A DNA stretch of 64,000 nucleotides from Trichinella spiralis. Taxonomy: Eukaryota; Nematoda; Enoplea; Trichinellida; Trichinellidae. The notes beneath the pieces were generated by a model. It was not told the DNA's origin. It did no database searches and was given only the letters and a program-made list of their open reading frames with translations. The stretch covers positions 15,361,203 to 15,425,202 of the forward strand of contig CM012954.1 of assembly GCA_000181795.3 (NCBI GenBank), in the 5' to 3' direction. The position numbers and the translations under genes are program-made. This document shows positions 51,947-63,288 of the stretch, piece after piece (within the stretch, counting starts at the first letter, position 1; every line of letters begins with the position of its first letter).

Positions 51947-53672
51947 TTAAGATTGCACTTTTTGGTTGTGCATTTCTTGGTGGCGCACGTATGAATAGGC
52001 CATTGAACTGACAAGTACAACAACATTACTGGTCCACCACAAGAGATCTTTCCATTCTTGATAAACAATAACTGCCAATACAGTCTGAAAAGCTGATTTG
52101 GCAGTAGCGCTGACATTGTGCGTTAAAGGCGACGTCAGCTTCACTTGTAAAACGGAAATGTAACTGATGAGAAAGCCGAACAAGCCGCTTATGATCATGA
52201 AAAGCCAAAATTTGGTCGAGTATAAAAGTGGAAAATCCACAATGTGCTTCAATTCGCCAGCTAACAATATGCCGGGCAAAAAAAGTAACGATGAATTGAA
52301 ACTGTTGTACAACGACAACTGCCAACTATTGTTATCAACTGCTGGCAGCATTTTTTTCGTATATATTGCATTCAGTGCAATGAAAACTGTAGACAGAACG
52401 CCAAAAAACACGCCGATGTAGGATAAAGTTCCTAAAATGCATATAATTTAAAAAAGACATGATAAAACACACATTCGCTTGATTATTAATTATTATGAAT
52501 AATAATTAATATTGATGAACAAAATTATACTGCCAGTTGTTCAACAAAATATGAAAGAAATAGAAATACCGTGAACACTTTCTTGATTGACCCCCAATAG
52601 AAAACCAGACACGATCATTGCGCAGCAGAACAGAACTTTGCATGAGGAAACTGAATTCAAAATCAAATAAGAAAATATCTATAAAACGAAACATATTAAC
52701 GCATAAAATATATAATCCACTAACCAATGAACAAAACAAACATACAACATTGAAAATAATGGTCGTTGACCTTCCGATGTAATAGAATGCAACCGAAACA
52801 TACTGTAAACACAAATTGTTTGTCGATACCATGCCAACAAAGATCAACGATAATGGTAAAATCTAAAGTTCGCTTTCTTCAAACATGAAATACAACACAA
52901 GCAATATTCAATTCACCTGCTTAGCTTTGTTTATGTCGAATGTAAATTTTTCAAACGCAACCGGCGAAAATATTCGTCCCCCGTAAGTGCATAGCAAGAA
53001 GCACAACATGAACGACACAACACATTGAAACCACGTTATAAACAATGGTGCATTCAGCTAGGATTAAAACAACAAAACAAAACAGTATTGGGAAAATTTA
53101 TTCATATCTTATTCAAAAAACTAAATTATAAATATAATATTAATAAGGTTTGATTTAAAAAAATGAACATTTCAAATTTTTTAAGTAAAAAACCATGACA
53201 TTTTATAAATCACAATACAATAACTAATATATAAATTATTGCAAATTGATCCACTTTACCGCTATGGCATATCAACGAAGAAAAGTGCAACGTCCTTTTG
53301 CTATTTACACATTCGCTAGATTTTAAATATCATTCACATTACTGATAAGGAAAAAAGGAAGATTAATATCAAACTGAAAATGCATTAGTAGCCAAGATTA
53401 GTAACCATAAATTTTAAAAGTCAAAATTAAAATTCATTTACAAATACGCTACAAATGTTCATTACATGACATTACCTGTAGACTGGGACTGCTCAGCAAA
53501 TATTTATTCAGAAATACCAGAGTAATAGATGTGCACCTGTGAAATAATTTGTTTCATTAAATTGCGGAATTATTATTGAAAATCTCACTTACCAGTATGC
53601 ACAAACAACTAATACAATTTTTGATGAAACTGAAAGGTCACAACCGCGCTTGTGAATTTTTGGGTTGCCCAT
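51947..53672 (-). CDS. SLC35C1: GDP-fucose transporter (SLC35C1)
   Basis: Exons: 53672-53593 ([10 protein letters not shown] start), about 53537-53476, about 53058-52920, about 52865-52753, about 52687-52571 and 52431-51947, phases consistent where checked; about 330 residues, normal for the family. It exchanges cytosolic GDP-fucose for GMP across the Golgi membrane, feeding fucosylation. Family landmarks in order: [139 protein letters not shown] and LWWTSN. The last two are almost as in human SLC35C1. About ten hydrophobic helices are present. The correct acceptor of the fifth exon was chosen at TTTTATAG because only that one keeps the SYLILNS frame open. Confidence 0.92.
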
Positions 53673-54824
53673 TTCAATTCCTAAAAAATTAATTTCAAAA
53701 AAATAATATGCGAAATGATTCAGAATGATACTAGAAAGTAACATACCAAATACAGCTTATATTAACAAATGAAAAAAATAGTTAAATTAATAATTTACAA
53801 ATTACAATATAATAATTTTTATATACAATTTTGAGAACTAACGATAACATAGAACTTTTTTATTTGACAATCACTTAAATTTTCAATACAAATAATCTTA
53901 TAGGTGTTCAATAAAGAAATTAAATTACTATTTTTAAGAATGCTCTCTTAGAATGCATTGTTATAAATTTCATTTTTATGGAACAACAGATATTTGAAAA
54001 ATTTTAATATTCATTCTTACCAGTTTCCATCCTGAAAGTTTCGTTTATTTAACTACAGTCTACAATTTTCAGGATACAAAATTTACATTGCAATTTGTTT
54101 GATAAACAAAAACTGCTTACCTCGAATTTTTCAAAAAAGATAAATGATGAACAGCTTTTTCTCAGACAGTATTTAAATATTCGGATGAGTCATACGTTTT
54201 GTTTCATTGTTTAAACAAAGTTTTTTATTGGTTCAAAAAAATGCATGCATAAACATTCGAATGGCAAGTTTGAAAAATACAAGTTCAGTGATATTTGGAA
54301 TATAAGGTTACGTATTGGAAGATTTTCAAATTATGCATTGAGAAATAACTGAATATGTTACTTTTCTGAAAAGCTGTGAAATTTAGATAAAAACGTAAAA
54401 CATGTGAAACAAAATTAAATATTGAAATGTAACACGTCAAAATTTTGATTAATTACTGACATGGCTTTAGACGGAGATAATATTTGCAATTATAATTTCA
54501 TAAAGTAAAGGTTGTTAATCCAGTAATTTTCAGAGATATTTTTAAAATTAAAACATATTAATAATGAACTTAATAACAAATATTATTAAATTTAGAACTT
54601 TCAAAACAGTTTTTTAATATTTTGTAGAATTATAAATACCGTAATATATTAAAAGCACGTTGTGTGTCTTACTGTAAAAGCAGCAGCTATGCTCTCAGTC
54701 ATATCAAATAGCTGGCGCTTGTCCGCTAAGTTGGAAATTATGCTTCATTATTTAACACAGCATGATGCATTCGAAAGTTTGGCGTAAATGATAATAACTA
54801 ATATTAACTGTGTTTGATTATAGT
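53673..54824. other. Divergent promoter region, SLC35C1 and PPP1R2
   Basis: 1.1 kb of AT-rich sequence. A splice acceptor-like GATTATAG immediately precedes the PPP1R2 ATG, so that gene has a 5' UTR intron or a trans-splice site. No other gene seen. Confidence 0.5.
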
Positions 54825-55654
54825 ATGGCCGATTTTACTCCGCCAAATGAAGAAATGAATGCGCACTCCAGCGGTTTGGGACGTCGTGGTTCAGCGGACG
54901 GTGCGGCTGAATTTCGTTCGAAATTTGACGACGATCCAACGGAAAAACTTAAAATGAAGCCAAAGAAAAGCATTTTGAAATCTTCCTCCGGACGTCAGAA
55001 GTAATTTTTCTTTTTACACTGCCATGCTGTTCAGATGGAAAGATAGTGTTGTTTAGTTCCGTTGAAACTCGAGGTGCGCATTTTGATGAAATGAACATTT
55101 TGGCGACTCTGCATCCTCCGGATAAAGATTATGGATTTATGAAAATTGACGTATGCGATTTGTATCACTCATGAGGGTAGTTGAATTGGCATAGTTGATT
55201 TAGGAACCTAAAACGCCTTACCACTACATGAGTGAAAGTGAAGGTGAAGATATGCCAACTGAATCGATTCGCAGAGTGTCGTTGTGTGACCATCCGACTT
55301 GGGATCTTCATGATTTGGAAAACAGGTTGAAAATTTTTGAAATCGAAAAACAGACCATTATCGATTACATTATTACAGTACATTTTCTAAGGTTGACTTC
55401 CAAGACCCATTACAGCTCTGCCGAAGGTGGTTTGGGAGTGGATTACGATTCGGATAATGAAACTGAAGAGCAGAAAGGTTTGTTCTCAATTTTCTCAGCT
55501 TTTCTGTTCACTTGTAAGTGTAAGTGATCTTTCAGCTCGTCGTTTGGCTTTTGAGAAGAAGCGTAAGCAGCATTACAACGAATTTCGCGCGATGAAGCTT
55601 GCCCGCCAACTGATGAACGAAGACGAAGACGAAAATGAATTGGAAACTGATTAG
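54825..55654 (+). CDS. PPP1R2: Protein phosphatase 1 inhibitor 2 (I-2/PPP1R2)
   Basis: Exons: 54825-55000, 55057-55150, 55204 to about 55325, about 55392-55478, and about 55536-55654. About 200 residues, as in the family. I-2 binds and inhibits the PP1 catalytic subunit. Its three contact regions are present: KKSILK near residue 48 (the SILK motif), [20 protein letters not shown] with [13 protein letters not shown] (TPYH holds the GSK3-type site), and [19 protein letters not shown] (the HYNE segment that plugs the active site). The C terminus is acidic ([12 protein letters not shown]). The stretch 55326-55391 has no stop and could be read through, but its donor and acceptor fit and removing it restores homology, so I call it an intron; retaining it would add 22 residues. 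Confidence 0.9.
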
Positions 55655-57481
55655 ACAAATAATTATCTTATCTCGTTAATTAATTCCGGGTTTTCTTTTC
55701 GTATCTTTTCAACAGTAGGAAAATTTTCGATGACGATGTAGAGCGCAGGTATTGTCCATTGCTGCACCTACTTAATTTTGAAAGGTGTGTTTTGAAATAA
55801 AATGTTGAAAATGCGATGCTTTAAATTTTTTTTTTAAAAATGCACATATTTATTTTCTCCATTGTAAAACAACGCATTTGGGAAATGGTGAAAATTTTAA
55901 ACAAATTTTCGGATGAATTAAGTTGTAATAAGTGTGCTGACAAAATGAGTCGTTCATTTTCACTCTGGCGCTTCATTCGGATGACTTATGATCGATTGGC
56001 AGGCTATTTGGAAATGTATAACTTTCATCAGTCAATTGGCTCTCGCTGACACAAAAGCATATTTATCGTTTCAAATATGCTCCACTTAGCAAATTACAAA
56101 TAAATTTCCAATTTCTCTCTGCCTAATGGCATTCTTGTAAAAGACTTTCAATTAATTTCTTTTCCATATCAGCATTGATTAATTTTATTTTATTGTTTTT
56201 AAATCTAATTCAAAAGAGCTTAATCGTTGCTAAGTGATGATAATCCAATTGGAAAAAGACAAACAATGATCACGAAATATTTACTACGTAATAAAGAAAT
56301 GACATTTGGTATTGAAAATGCTGCAAATCACAGACGCAGTACTGTATTTAATAATCGTTGAACAAAGTATTACTTTTTTTGTATAAATAATTCACGCTGG
56401 GTTTATTATAATATGTTATGTAAAATTTGTAAATTCAATCCAGTTCAAAATTACAGTGTGCCACCTGGAGTGCATTGTTTATTAGATTTAATAAAAGCAT
56501 AATTTCAATTATACACTTCTGCTACGCTCATTTTTTTTAATAATAAAACGAATATTATAACGTATGATTAAATTCTAACATTTGGTTTATCGCTTTTCAA
56601 TAAGATAAAATCCCGATAAATAGGTTGCCGATTTGACTCCGCCCCTTCGCCAATCGCCGTTGTTTTTCATTGGCTGTTGACAATTTTTTCCAGTTTTCAA
56701 TCTTCTTTCAGCTCACGAAGTTAAAATTCTTTTCCCATTTCATTAATAGAAATTATTTTCAATTTTCATAAAAATTTCTATAATTGTTCTTCACAATATA
56801 AAATCAATGCATGAATAAATTTTGTCACGTTTTTCATATAAGTTTATATATGAATGTTTTATTACCATTATTGACGACAAACAGCCAGTATTCTGTATAT
56901 GGGTATTTTTACCGTCGTTCAGCACATAGAGAAATTGTTTACCATGATTGGAATAATTGACCATTTGAAAAACAGAATAAAATTTACGCAGAGAAAAGAA
57001 TTCTTTCCAACTGAATTCGATTTCAATTGGTGGAAATGGAAAAATTTACATAACAACGGTTGCGAAGATAACAATACTGCAGAAATGACTGACAAATATC
57101 TTCGTGTTGAAATGTTTCAAATTTTCAACTTTAAGCAAATCATAATCGCGTGAACAATGAAAGCAGTGCAATACAGCATGCATATTGATCTTAATGACAA
57201 AGTTCAACTGAATCCATTTTTTCAATTCGAATTATACGTACCAAAAAAACGACAAAATGACTACTGTAAAATGTAAGGAAGAGAAAGTAAAACTAGTTTT
57301 AAAAGTGAGGTCAAAATTAAAATATTCATCAATTCAGAACAAGAATTTAATGTAATTTGAAATGAAAATTCTGCGAATAAAATTGATATATATTATTTTC
57401 CATAAAAAGTCACAATTTGTTGAACAACCAAAATAACAAGCGACAACAAATGATGAGACAAAAAGTTTTTGGAAAATTTGC
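55655..57481. other. Spacer with a promoter-like block and small open frames
   Basis: Convergent region between PPP1R2 and RNMT. A compact block at about 56635-56690 has a GC box (CCGCCCC) and two CCAAT boxes in opposite orientation (GCCAATCG and CATTGGCT). About 200 bases further on, a plus-strand frame of 84 codons (56899-57153) begins with ATG. It has Trp-rich FNWWKWKNL and an acidic patch, but no recognised family. Another frame at 55840-56049 (69 codons) is also unassigned. Both are reported as possible small genes only. Confidence 0.35.
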
Positions 57482-58531
57482 TTATTCAACCTTTTTGAAC
57501 ATGAAAGTTAAATACAAACAAGCAACTTCCCATTCGTCTCGGGATATGGTTCCAATGCTGGCGTGGTTGGCTTGATCAGCATCTTTTTCCATCTGGATTT
57601 TTCGAAACGTTCGCCTGGCCGCATCGTACTGGTCCAAACCGCCGCCCGCCATTTTGTAAATTTCCTCTTCTGAATAAATTTCCAAACAGTTCATCCGTTC
57701 GAACGAAGCTCGATGTTCAGGGTGGGGAAGAAAAGTGTCAATGATGTCGTAAAATTTCTTCTTCCACACCAACACCATGCCCAATTCTTTTAGCATCTTT
57801 TCCAACAGTGGGAAATAAATCAAATATTCAAAACAATTGACCACGCCCTCGAGTTGAAAATCGTAATTGGCACCGAACAGGGGCAGTGGTCCGTCTTGGG
57901 TTGGATTTTGCATTTGAATTTGACAAACGCTGTTGCGAAAACGACCCTCGGCACCGGCCCGGCACAGTGAGACGATGTAATTCGCATCGGGAATAGTGCC
58001 GATGAAATAGCCGCCAATTTTCAAATTCTGACACGCATTTCGCAGCATTTGTTCGGCTTGTTCCAGACTGCCAAAAGCGTAGTGGAGTGAAAATTGACAA
58101 CTGCACAAGTCGAACTGCACATCCGGTTCGGCTAGATGCTTTCTCAGGTCCTCCTTGGAGCAGTCGACGCAAGCGAACTCCGCGTTGAAATAGCCATACT
58201 GTGCTTGGTTGGTGAAAAGCGAACTGTACCGTTCTTTGCAGTGCGAGACGCTAACTTCGGCAATGTCGACCGCGGTCAGTTGGTCAATATTGCCAAATTT
58301 CCATTTTTGCAAATCGCCACCTTTGCCACAGCACAAGTCCAGGACGCGGATTTCGCCAAAACGGTTGCGGTCTGTTTTCACTTTCCGCAAAGCTTCGTGT
58401 ATCAGGATGCTTTTGATCCAGTTGTTCAGACGACGCAGGTGAAGAATGCGACTCTTTAGGCGTTCCTTTCTGGAACTGTTCGGAATTCGATTGTAATGCT
58501 CGGCTATTTCAGAATTATTCATCAGAATCAA
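57482..58531 (-). CDS. RNMT: mRNA cap guanine-N7 methyltransferase
   Basis: Single coding exon, 349 residues. It methylates N7 of the 5' guanosine cap in the nucleus, using S-adenosylmethionine. The start (ATG 58531, then ATG 58522) is just before the family domain, so the long disordered N-terminal region of human RNMT is absent. Seen in order: EIAEHYNRIPNSSRKERLKS, RRLNNWIKSILI, SAM-binding VLDLCCGKGGDLQKWKFGN, VDIAEVSVSHCKERY, FDLCSCQFSLHYAFGSLEQA (cap/SAM pocket), GGYFIGTIPDAN, PLFGANYDFQLEGVVNCFEY, YFPLLEKMLKELGM and DEWEVACLYLTFMF. These match human RNMT over the whole catalytic domain. No intron interrupts the frame, in contrast with most neighbours. Confidence 0.95.
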   Translation of the reverse strand: MILMNNSEIAEHYNRIPNSSRKERLKSRILHLRRLNNWIKSILIHEALRKVKTDRNRFGEIRVLDLCCGKGGDLQKWKFGNIDQLTAVDIAEVSVSHCKERYSSLFTNQAQYGYFNAEFACVDCSKEDLRKHLAEPDVQFDLCSCQFSLHYAFGSLEQAEQMLRNACQNLKIGGYFIGTIPDANYIVSLCRAGAEGRFRNSVCQIQMQNPTQDGPLPLFGANYDFQLEGVVNCFEYLIYFPLLEKMLKELGMVLVWKKKFYDIIDTFLPHPEHRASFERMNCLEIYSEEEIYKMAGGGLDQYDAARRTFRKIQMEKDADQANHASIGTISRDEWEVACLYLTFMFKKVE

Positions 58532-58892
58532 ATAACAATAAAATAAACTACAAGAACTCAGTCACCAATCTGTAAAATTAGACGAATATGCTAGTTACCA
58601 AATTAAAAAAAATCAAGAACAATTATTAATCATGCTAATTTATTTATTGTAACATTTGCTCAGTTTAATTAATTTGCTATAAAACATTTTAATAACAATT
58701 GTTCTATTTAAAAATGTCAACAATTACGGTCTTTATTTGTTTATTTTTTTCCCAACTTGATACTACAGAACGAATTCAATGAATGCACAGTACTGAACAT
58801 TTTTATTTAATAAAATTCATTTTTCACAACAGTTCACAGAGTACAATGGGTCAATAAAGTTGCTACTAATATTTATTTAATAAACAATATTT
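58532..58892. other. Short spacer between RNMT and SF3B5
   Basis: AT-rich; both genes are on the minus strand, SF3B5 upstream. It must hold the RNMT promoter and the SF3B5 3' UTR. Nothing recognised. Confidence 0.5.
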
Positions 58893-59406
58893 TCAATCTT
58901 CAATCTTTTCCGGTGGTGGACCACATGGCAAAATCATTCGTTGCAAAAAGTTGAATCTCATTCTCGCACGAGTTTCATTCTCTGCAATTGCCATAAAGCT
59001 GAGAATGTCATTATGACCAACGTATGACGCATAAGAATCACGATGTTGATTTGTCATCCATTCCCAGCATATCGTATCAGCATGTCCGGTGCCTAAAATG
59101 GAACATGATTACATGTCACCCAAGTCCCCAATCATTCGCAACATTTAAATTTAACATAGACAAGCTTTACTAATGGTAGGAAAACATTATTTATAATAAA
59201 CTCATCACATACACAAATTCAAAAAAAATTTTAACTGTCAAATGATAATTTCAATGATACTTTATAAACTTCATTATGATGCTGTTATGAACTGAACTGC
59301 TACTTGAATAAATATTTAACATATTAAGTGTTCAAAACGCAACATTACCGACATATTTTGCCTGTAAATGTTCCAACTGACTGTATATATTGTAACGTTC
59401 CGCCAT
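58893..59406 (-). CDS. SF3B5: Splicing factor 3B subunit 5 (SF3b10)
   Basis: Two exons, 59406-59349 and 59092-58893, joined in phase; 85 residues, the family length (human 86). SF3B5 is a small subunit of the U2 snRNP SF3b complex, packed against SF3B1 and SF3B3 near the branch-site region. MAERYNIYSQLEHLQAKYVG matches human MTDRYTIHSQLEHLQSKYIG. The second exon continues with TGHADTICWEWMTNQHRDSY, FMAIAENETRARMRFNFLQR and MILPCGPPPEKIED. The gene starts in the short spacer before the transposase-derived gene on the opposite strand. Confidence 0.95.
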
Positions 59407-59834
59407 TGCGCAAAAAGTAGTTCAAAAGCACATTTCATGTATTACTGTAATAGGTTAAAGTAGGAATAATTTCCCAAAAATGGATATTGTGAAAATAAAT
59501 ATTTCAAAATTTAGCTATAAAGCTTGATAAAAAATTGAAAACTTACTATAACGTCAAAAAACAAACAAATTTTGAAAATTTGAATATTTTTAGCAGTAAC
59601 TTTGAGGAAAAAACTTTTTCATTCATCATCTCTTATAAAAATGCTGAATAGTTTTATTTAACTTGAAAAATACCTATTCGTGTAGTTTTTGAAATAAATT
59701 TAAAATTCAAATTTATAAATTTATAAATTTTTACTCATGCAGCTGTGGAATATCGGTCGACTGTATTCTGTATCTTGAGCATCACATATTTAAGTATTTG
59801 TATAATTTTGTAAACTACCAGTTGCGTCATTGGT
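59407..59834. other. Divergent promoter, SF3B5 and transposase-derived gene
   Basis: About 430 bases separate two head-to-head starts. The sequence is AT-rich. I saw no terminal inverted repeat or target-site duplication next to the transposase-derived gene here. Confidence 0.5.
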
Positions 59835-61992
59835 ATGAAAAGAACACGTATAACTATTGCAGAAAAGAGGGAAGTTATTGAACTTCTTAAGCAAAATTAT
59901 AGCGCAAATGATATCGCACAGCGTTATCAAATATCTCGGAGCACCGTATTTCTGATTCAAAGAAATAGCCAACGTTTGCTTAATCCGTGCTTGCAGGAAT
60001 CGCTTTTTGCCATTCGACCTGGAAAATACGCTCTCGTTGAGGCCGTACTTGAAGAATGGCTTGTAAGAGAGCGTGCATTGAATCACACAATATCTGCATC
60101 AGTAATTCAATACGAAGCTCTTCAAATTGCAAATCAGTTGAACTTGAATAAGTTTAAAGCCAGCAATGGATGGCTTTCCCGGTTCAAAAATAAACTCTGC
60201 TTGAATCATTATCGTTGGTTATCTAAAGGTAAACGCACATTTTGATTTTATGCTAATTTTTATTTAAAAGCTGTCTAATTTTAGAACGGCTTTTGCCAGG
60301 GGTGATCGAAGAATGGCAAAAAAACGTTTTAGATGTTGTTTGCGCCAAGTATCAACCTGATGATATTTTTGCGGCAGATCAGATTGAACTTTATTTCCGG
60401 CGAGAAGGGGAAAATAAATTTTATTGTGGCGTACTTTTCGACAACATTGAAAATACATGTGAAAAGATTAGCACACTTCTCGCGGTTTGCATGTCTGGTA
60501 AGTCTTAATGAGTTTATTTCGCAGTTCTGTAAGTTGAGCTTTTTAAGGTTCTTGCAAAATTGCCCCTGTAATCGTCTCTTCTGCCGAAGATGAAGAAGTT
60601 GAATGTAAAAGTTCGTCAGAATTTCAATATTGTTACCAGGAGAATGGAGACATTTCTGAAAGTGTCTTCAAAGAATGGTTAAAATCAATGGACGAATGGT
60701 TTTTATCACATGGTAGAAAAATATGTTTACTAATATCAGATATTTTTTCTTATGCGCGCGATTTGCCTTTGAATGCTGTTGAAATTATTTTTTGTCCACG
60801 ATCTGCCAGATATTATCTGCATCCTTGCTATCAGGGTATTTTTGATGTCCTGATAGCAAATTTTGGAAAACTGCATGCGAAACATCTGTATGAAGTTAAA
60901 AAGTACGACAAAGACTTTGTCGGTAAGAAAGTGGAAAAATGAAAACAACATACATTTGCTGTATCTTAATTATTTCAAGATACCGCAACACAGATAAATT
61001 TTATTATCGAAGCGACGTCGGGTATTGATTCAGAAATTTTGCTCCACGCTTTTCGAAGATGTGGATTCTACTTTGCTGGAGAAAATGCTTCTACATCTGA
61101 AAGTAGAGTAAAATTGAATTGTTTGAAAGTGTTTTTTTAAAAGAGAATTTGTTTAATAATTTAGAACTTTCTTGGGCAGAGCGATGCCGTATGGATAATA
61201 TTCTAGCTAGTGATTTGTTTTGTAATGATCAAGAGAACAAAGAAATGAATCAATCTACCAGTCGAAAAGAACCCAGTGATGTGGGAACAGCAAGTACAAA
61301 CCATGGTAAGAAGATGTTTGGCTCTTTTGAAATGCACTGGGAAGGAGATGAGGTAAATGGGAATGAACTAATTATATTTAATGTTTCATGGTTAATTGGA
61401 AATTTGAATGTTACCAGTAGGCGATGAATGTGGAAGATGAGGAATATGAAGAAGAATTCAAAGATACTGATTGTGATGAATTTGATGAAGAAGAATTCGA
61501 CGAAGAGAACGAGAATTGTAGTGATCAAGAGTGTGAAGATGAAAACCAGTTTGCGTTTGATGATATTGATGAAGAAGAAGATGATGATGAAGTTTGATTT
61601 CTTTTGTATCAGGTATGAGAATTTATTACAATTTCAGTTTTTTCTTCTCATAAGAATGAGCCAGAAAGCAAATCAGATTGTCGTGATGACGATGAAGAAA
61701 GTCCAGAATCAAAGCTTGGTAAATAGAAGATTTTGGAAAATTAGTTTGTTTTTTAATCAGTTATTTTTTGTTCGCAAATAAAATTTTTGCAGCTGAAATA
61801 AATCGTCTACTTTTTTGGGATGATGACCCACCAATTGAAGGTGCCCCTGTTCAATGTTGGCCTACGCTCGCCGCAGCGACTGATGCATTTGCAGTTATAC
61901 GTGATTTTTTGCAGTTGCATTATGGTGAAGAAAATGTACCCGCAGTAGAGCATTTGAATTCTGCTTTGGCAGAGTTTTTGCTGACAAAATGA
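59835..61992 (+). CDS. Domesticated pogo/Tigger-type transposase-derived protein
   Basis: Eight exons: 59835-60228, 60285-60497, 60548-60922, 60980-61102, 61165-61352, 61421-61591, 61655-61718, 61793-61992, all phase-consistent; 575 residues, with no internal stop in the spliced frame. Residues 1-55 are a CENP-B N-terminal helix-turn-helix (IAEKREVIELLKQNYSANDI, YQISRSTVFLI), followed by a CENP-B-type domain (VLEEWLVRERALNHTISASV, NGWLSRFKNK). A degenerate DDE region follows. YQPDDIFAADQIELYF matches the YNADETGL motif (Asp163 kept). HGRKICLLISDIFSYARD keeps an Asp where Tigger has LLLDNAPSH. ARYYLHPCYQGIF shows Tyr where Tigger has QPLDQG. Catalysis is therefore improbable. An acidic block (61421-61591, Glu/Asp-rich) and a helical C-terminal part typical of Tigger/jerky proteins close it. 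Likely a DNA-binding host protein of the CENP-B/JERKY kind; its function is unknown. Confidence 0.85.
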
Positions 61993-62124
61993 AACACTAA
62001 CGCATGGGCTTTGACAGATTTTATAGTCGAATGAAAGAGATAAAAAAAAGTGTTCGACAGTTTGTTCGTTCGAAAGCATGAATAAAAATTTTTGCAATTT
62101 TTGTTAATTGCGTTAAAATTTATT

Positions 62125-63288
62125 TCACATCTGACGAACAAGTTGACTGTCAATACCAACAACTTTAATCCTCGGACGCCGCTCGGCCAGCCAAGTGAGC
62201 GTGGATGGGGACAATTGATTACAGTATCTGACTTGCAAGTACTTCAGCATGAGACAGCGTTCCACGATGGTGGTCAGGCAGCGATCAGTAAATGCGCGCA
62301 CACTGGAGACGTTCAACTGTCGCAGCTTGGTCAGACGCCGCAGTTGCAACAGTCCGGATTCGGTGATTGCGTTGCAGTTTTCCAAAGACACGTTTTCAAG
62401 CTGGGTGCAACCGTGGCAGATCGCTTTCAACGCGTCGTCGGTTAGCCACTGGCGATTGCCGTTCAAGCACAAGCTGGACAACTGACTGAGCTGGGCCAGC
62501 GGTTTGAAATTGCGAACCATGGATGCGAACGCCAGCGTCAAAGCTTGCAGCTGTGGACACGAGTTGACCAACACTTCGATGTCGTCGACCTGAATCGATG
62601 GCCGTTCGAGGTGCAGTTCCACTAGCTGGTCGCAGTCGGTGGTCCAGCGCAGGTGGCGCAGTTTGGCGGTAAAATTACGTGACATGTCCAGCGAGCACAA
62701 GTTCCTGGGCAACTGACCACAGAAGGCTTGTTCAGTGACTACCCAACAGCCGTAACAGCTGCCGCGCAAGCTGAACGTAGTCAGCAGTTGGTGGCTTTCG
62801 AAAAACGATATCAGAGCCATGTCGACCGCTTGGACCGACGGACCACAGTGATCCAAGCGGCACCACTCTAGGCGGAACGTGACCAGCGAGGGCGGCAGCT
62901 GTTGGATGCCGTTGAACGTGCTGAAGGAGCGGAAAATGTAGCCGCGTAAATCGAAACAGCGAAGATGCAAGCATGCGAATGCAATATCCAACAGCAAAGG
63001 CTTGGTCAGTTCGGCCGAAGCGATGAACCGAAATGCCCGGTGACCTGGGCGAGCCGACGAGCCGAGCACGTTGACCACTTGGTTACCGACCTGCCGGAGT
63101 ATGTACCTGAAACGGCGTGGGTCCAATCTGTCTTCCAAACGCAACTGCCTCACCTTCGGCCACATACGATTGCAGAACAAGAAACGCCAACGTCGACAAA
63201 CACGCATCCCTATTACCCATTCTTCCATGTGCATTTGTTGGAAAATATAACACAAAGCATCATCATCCAACAAATCTATGATGACCAT
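62125..63288 (-). CDS. F-box and leucine-rich-repeat protein (FBXL type)
   Basis: Single exon, 387 residues. Residues about 5-50 form an F-box (DLLDDDALCYIFQQM, MRVCRRWRFLFCNRMWPKV), which would bind Skp1 and make this the substrate receptor of an SCF ubiquitin ligase. The rest is a run of leucine-rich repeats of the cysteine-containing type: CLHLRCFDLRGYIF, LCSLDMSRNF, QLVELHLERPSI, CPQLQALTLAFASM, LSSLCLNGNRQWLTDDALKA, CTQLENVSLENCNAITESGL and CLMLKYLQVRYCNQLSPSTL. The LRRs occupy about residues 100-380. The gene converges on the transposase-derived gene, whose stop is about 130 bases away. I cannot assign an orthologue among FBXL proteins, so no symbol is given. The absence of introns is unusual beside its neighbours. 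Confidence 0.9.
   Translation of the reverse strand: MVIIDLLDDDALCYIFQQMHMEEWVIGMRVCRRWRFLFCNRMWPKVRQLRLEDRLDPRRFRYILRQVGNQVVNVLGSSARPGHRAFRFIASAELTKPLLLDIAFACLHLRCFDLRGYIFRSFSTFNGIQQLPPSLVTFRLEWCRLDHCGPSVQAVDMALISFFESHQLLTTFSLRGSCYGCWVVTEQAFCGQLPRNLCSLDMSRNFTAKLRHLRWTTDCDQLVELHLERPSIQVDDIEVLVNSCPQLQALTLAFASMVRNFKPLAQLSQLSSLCLNGNRQWLTDDALKAICHGCTQLENVSLENCNAITESGLLQLRRLTKLRQLNVSSVRAFTDRCLTTIVERCLMLKYLQVRYCNQLSPSTLTWLAERRPRIKVVGIDSQLVRQM

Noticed and set aside
55326-55391. Coding read-through in PPP1R2
   Set aside because: The stretch is open, but has a donor and acceptor and removing it keeps the frame and restores similarity to inhibitor 2. Retention remains a minor possibility.
59835-61992. 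Active DNA transposon
   Set aside because: The third catalytic Asp is replaced by Tyr, no inverted repeats were seen at the ends, and the frame is split by eight phase-consistent exons.
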